The position numbers and the translations under genes were made by a program. The notes below the pieces were generated by a model. It was not told the DNA's origin. It did not search any database and saw only the letters and a list, made by a program, of their open reading frames with translations. This document shows, piece by piece, positions 6,317 to 8,487 of a stretch of 8,487 nucleotides of DNA (positions are counted from its first letter, which is position 1; each line of letters opens with the position of its first letter). Origin of the DNA: Actinomycetota bacterium (GTDB lineage Bacteria; Actinomycetota; Actinomycetes; Mycobacteriales; Mycobacteriaceae); contig SYAB01000471.1 in NCBI GenBank assembly GCA_005787665.1, positions 1 through 8,487 on the forward strand, written 5' to 3'.

Positions 6317-7640
6317 GCCCGTCGACATCGACCGCAGTCTGGCAGATCCACGGACCTACGACGCGGTGATCCTGGGGATCTTCACCAAGCGCCAGCAGCG
6401 CGGCTTGGCGTTCACCGAAGCCGCCGACGGGGTGACCTATTTCGAGACCGCCACCAAACGACGCGCCCTGGCCCGGGCGATCGCCAGGAGTATCGCGTCC
6501 GGGCAGTACCGGCCGCAACCGGTCGAACTCTGGTCACTGGAAACCAAGGGCAAGGTTCGTGCCGCCCACATGCCCGGGTTCACCGACCACATCGTCGGGA
6601 CGGCGCTCTACCAACTGCTCACCCACAACGCCCGCTGCTTCGGACTACCCGGGGTCTACTCATACCTGCCCGCGCTGAACAACGTAGCGGCGATGCGGGC
6701 CCTCGCGGCGTTCGTTCGCGAGCACCGCAAGCGGGTCGGGACGACCGGGCCGCCGATGTATGTCCTGCAATCGGATTTCGCGCACTACGGGGATGGTCTG
6801 CCACTCGGGCCCGGCGCGGCACTGTGGCCCATCCTGCGGCAGGTGGCCGCCCTGGGCAGCCCGTCGGGCCGGCTCTCGGAGAATGCCTGGCACCTGATCA
6901 CCGCACTGATCCGTCCGGTGGTGCGGGACTCCGACGGCGCGCAGTTCACCCGACTGCAGGGTGTGCCGATGGGAACCCCCATCGTCCCGGTGCTGTCCAA
7001 TCTGGCCGTGCTGCCGATGGACCGGTCGATCCAGCAGATCGACGGGATCTTCTATGCCCGCTACAACGACGACTTCCTGATTGCCCACCCCGACCTGTCG
7101 GCGTTACGGGAGGCCGACACCCGGATCGACGCGGAACTGGAACCCCTTGGCGTGCAGCGCAAGTCCGCCAAGGAACGCCGAACCGCGCTGAGCGGCAACG
7201 GGATGCCGTCTTCCGAGGACCCCGCCTATCGCGGCGGCAATCGCATCGACTGCCTGGGCCTGTCGGTCAGTCACATCGGGGCCCTGTCGGTGGGTCCGCA
7301 TCGGCTGCGACGGCTGATGGAACGCATCGCCGTCCGGATCGACGGCACCGCGACGGCACTGTGGCCGCTGCCGGTCACCGAACGGGCCCGCCATCTGGTC
7401 GACACCACCAATGTGATGCTCGACGTGTCGAGTCCCTTTGCCGTTCCGGGGCTTTCAGCCCTGCTCGACACGACCGCCGATCGCGGCGTGCTCACCGACC
7501 TCGACCGGCGCATCTCCCGCAAGATCGTTCAGGCCGCCACCGGACGGCCGGGCCTGCGGGGCTTCCGCACCATCCCTCCCCACACGCTGTACGCCGACCT
7601 GGGGCTGGTGTCGCTGGTGCACCTGAAGAACTTGCGGTAG
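6309..7640 (+). CDS. Reverse transcriptase (RNA-directed DNA polymerase), unclassified group
   Basis: This 443-aa protein has the fingers-palm order of a bacterial reverse transcriptase. A KGKVRAAHMPGFTDHIVGTAL block at 80-100 corresponds to the RT1 region of group II-like enzymes. Motif A is SDFAHYGDGLP at 155-165 with Asp156. Motif B is QGVPMGTP at 217-224 followed by LSNLAVLPMD. The catalytic box is YNDD at 252-255. A motif D-like Lys lies at 285 (RKSAKERR), and a CLGLSV strand at 315-320 matches motif E. The Asp156/Asp254/Asp255 triad is complete, so polymerase activity is expected. About 100 residues follow motif E, enough for a thumb but without an endonuclease or recognisable extra domain. 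ATG 6309 overlaps the end of the membrane protein gene. The frame is open upstream to 5859, but that part is antisense-like Arg-rich shadow. I cannot place it in a named RT class. The retron, group II intron and DGR hallmarks I looked for are missing. Confidence 0.93.
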   Translation: MVEPVDIDRSLADPRTYDAVILGIFTKRQQRGLAFTEAADGVTYFETATKRRALARAIARSIASGQYRPQPVELWSLETKGKVRAAHMPGFTDHIVGTALYQLLTHNARCFGLPGVYSYLPALNNVAAMRALAAFVREHRKRVGTTGPPMYVLQSDFAHYGDGLPLGPGAALWPILRQVAALGSPSGRLSENAWHLITALIRPVVRDSDGAQFTRLQGVPMGTPIVPVLSNLAVLPMDRSIQQIDGIFYARYNDDFLIAHPDLSALREADTRIDAELEPLGVQRKSAKERRTALSGNGMPSSEDPAYRGGNRIDCLGLSVSHIGALSVGPHRLRRLMERIAVRIDGTATALWPLPVTERARHLVDTTNVMLDVSSPFAVPGLSALLDTTADRGVLTDLDRRISRKIVQAATGRPGLRGFRTIPPHTLYADLGLVSLVHLKNLR

Positions 7641-7680
7641 CCGCCATCGTCCTGTTTCATTCAACGCGGAGGCGCGGATC

Positions 7681-7694
7681 CCGCCCGCGGGCGG
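7681..7694. repeat. Perfect GC palindrome in the RT-tgt gap
   Basis: CCGCCCGCGGGCGG is a perfect 14-bp palindrome 40 bp after the RT stop codon. GGAT at 7676-7679 and ATCC at 7698-7701 flank it as outer complementary arms, although the bases between do not pair symmetrically. It may form the first of two hairpins at the 3' end of the RT transcript or act as a protein-binding site. Confidence 0.4.
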
Positions 7695-7699
7695 CCCAT

Positions 7700-7742
7700 C
7701 CGAAGGATCACAGAGGCTGCGGCTTTCGGTCCCTCATTTTTT
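7700..7742 (+). terminator. Candidate intrinsic terminator after the RT gene
   Basis: CCGAAGG at 7700-7706 pairs with CTTTCGG at 7723-7729 (7 bp, one G-U). The 16-nt loop can itself form CAG/CTG at 7711-7713 and 7717-7719. Six T residues follow at 7737-7742 and four more at 7745-7748. The 7-nt distance between stem and T-run is longer than ideal, so termination may be partial. The gap at 7641-7772 holds no gene that I can see. Confidence 0.5.
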
Positions 7743-7772
7743 CGTTTTCCCCCGCGCCCTCCCCTGCCCAGG

Positions 7773-8487
<715 letters not shown>

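Noticed and set aside
4547..6328. 593-codon open frame on the - strand
   Set aside because: Antisense to the membrane protein gene; very rich in Arg, Gln, His and Asp with no recognisable domain.
6309..7640. Retron, diversity-generating retroelement or group II intron
   Set aside because: No NAxxH or VTG retron motifs; motif B keeps QG, unlike DGR RTs, and no template/variable repeat pair was noticed; no maturase or endonuclease domain and no intron RNA ends.

Overview
The window looks like a piece of a high-GC actinomycete chromosome, most likely a mycobacterium or close relative. The base composition is strongly GC-rich, GTG is used as a start codon, long antisense frames stay open by chance, and the tRNA-guanine transglycosylase at the right edge has an actinobacterial look. 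The genus is inferred from recall of protein style, not from a database search.

Layout, left to right. Positions 1-801 (+) hold the end of a glutamyl-queuosine tRNA(Asp) synthetase whose N-terminus is outside the window. A 153-bp gap with a strong hairpin follows. Positions 955-4156 (-) hold a tightly packed three-gene unit. In transcription order it is a membrane-anchored RNase T2 family ribonuclease, a class I bacterial cytochrome P450 and a Lys9/carboxynorspermidine-dehydrogenase-like oxidoreductase, with gaps of only 19 and 9 bp. A 69-bp divergent intergenic region carries a perfect 7-bp inverted repeat, a TACAGT -10-like box and a good Shine-Dalgarno. From there a two-gene unit runs rightward (4226-7640, +). 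Its first gene encodes a 696-aa polytopic membrane protein with a large soluble C-terminal domain. Its second gene overlaps the first by 8 bp and encodes a 443-aa reverse transcriptase with an intact catalytic triad. A hairpin followed by a T-run lies after the RT gene. At the right edge (7773-8487, -) is the 3' part of tgt, interrupted by an in-frame TAA where the family normally has a Tyr.

Two themes stand out. First, the membrane protein/RT pair is a compact, probably translationally coupled cassette. It does not look like a retron, group II intron or diversity-generating retroelement, and resembles in organisation the uncharacterised or defence-associated reverse transcriptases. It is the best candidate here for an undescribed system, though an anti-phage role is inference only. 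Second, the two flanking genes, gluQ and tgt, both act on queuosine in tRNA, so the intervening genes may sit inside a formerly closer queuosine neighbourhood. The tgt copy shown here carries an apparent nonsense mutation.
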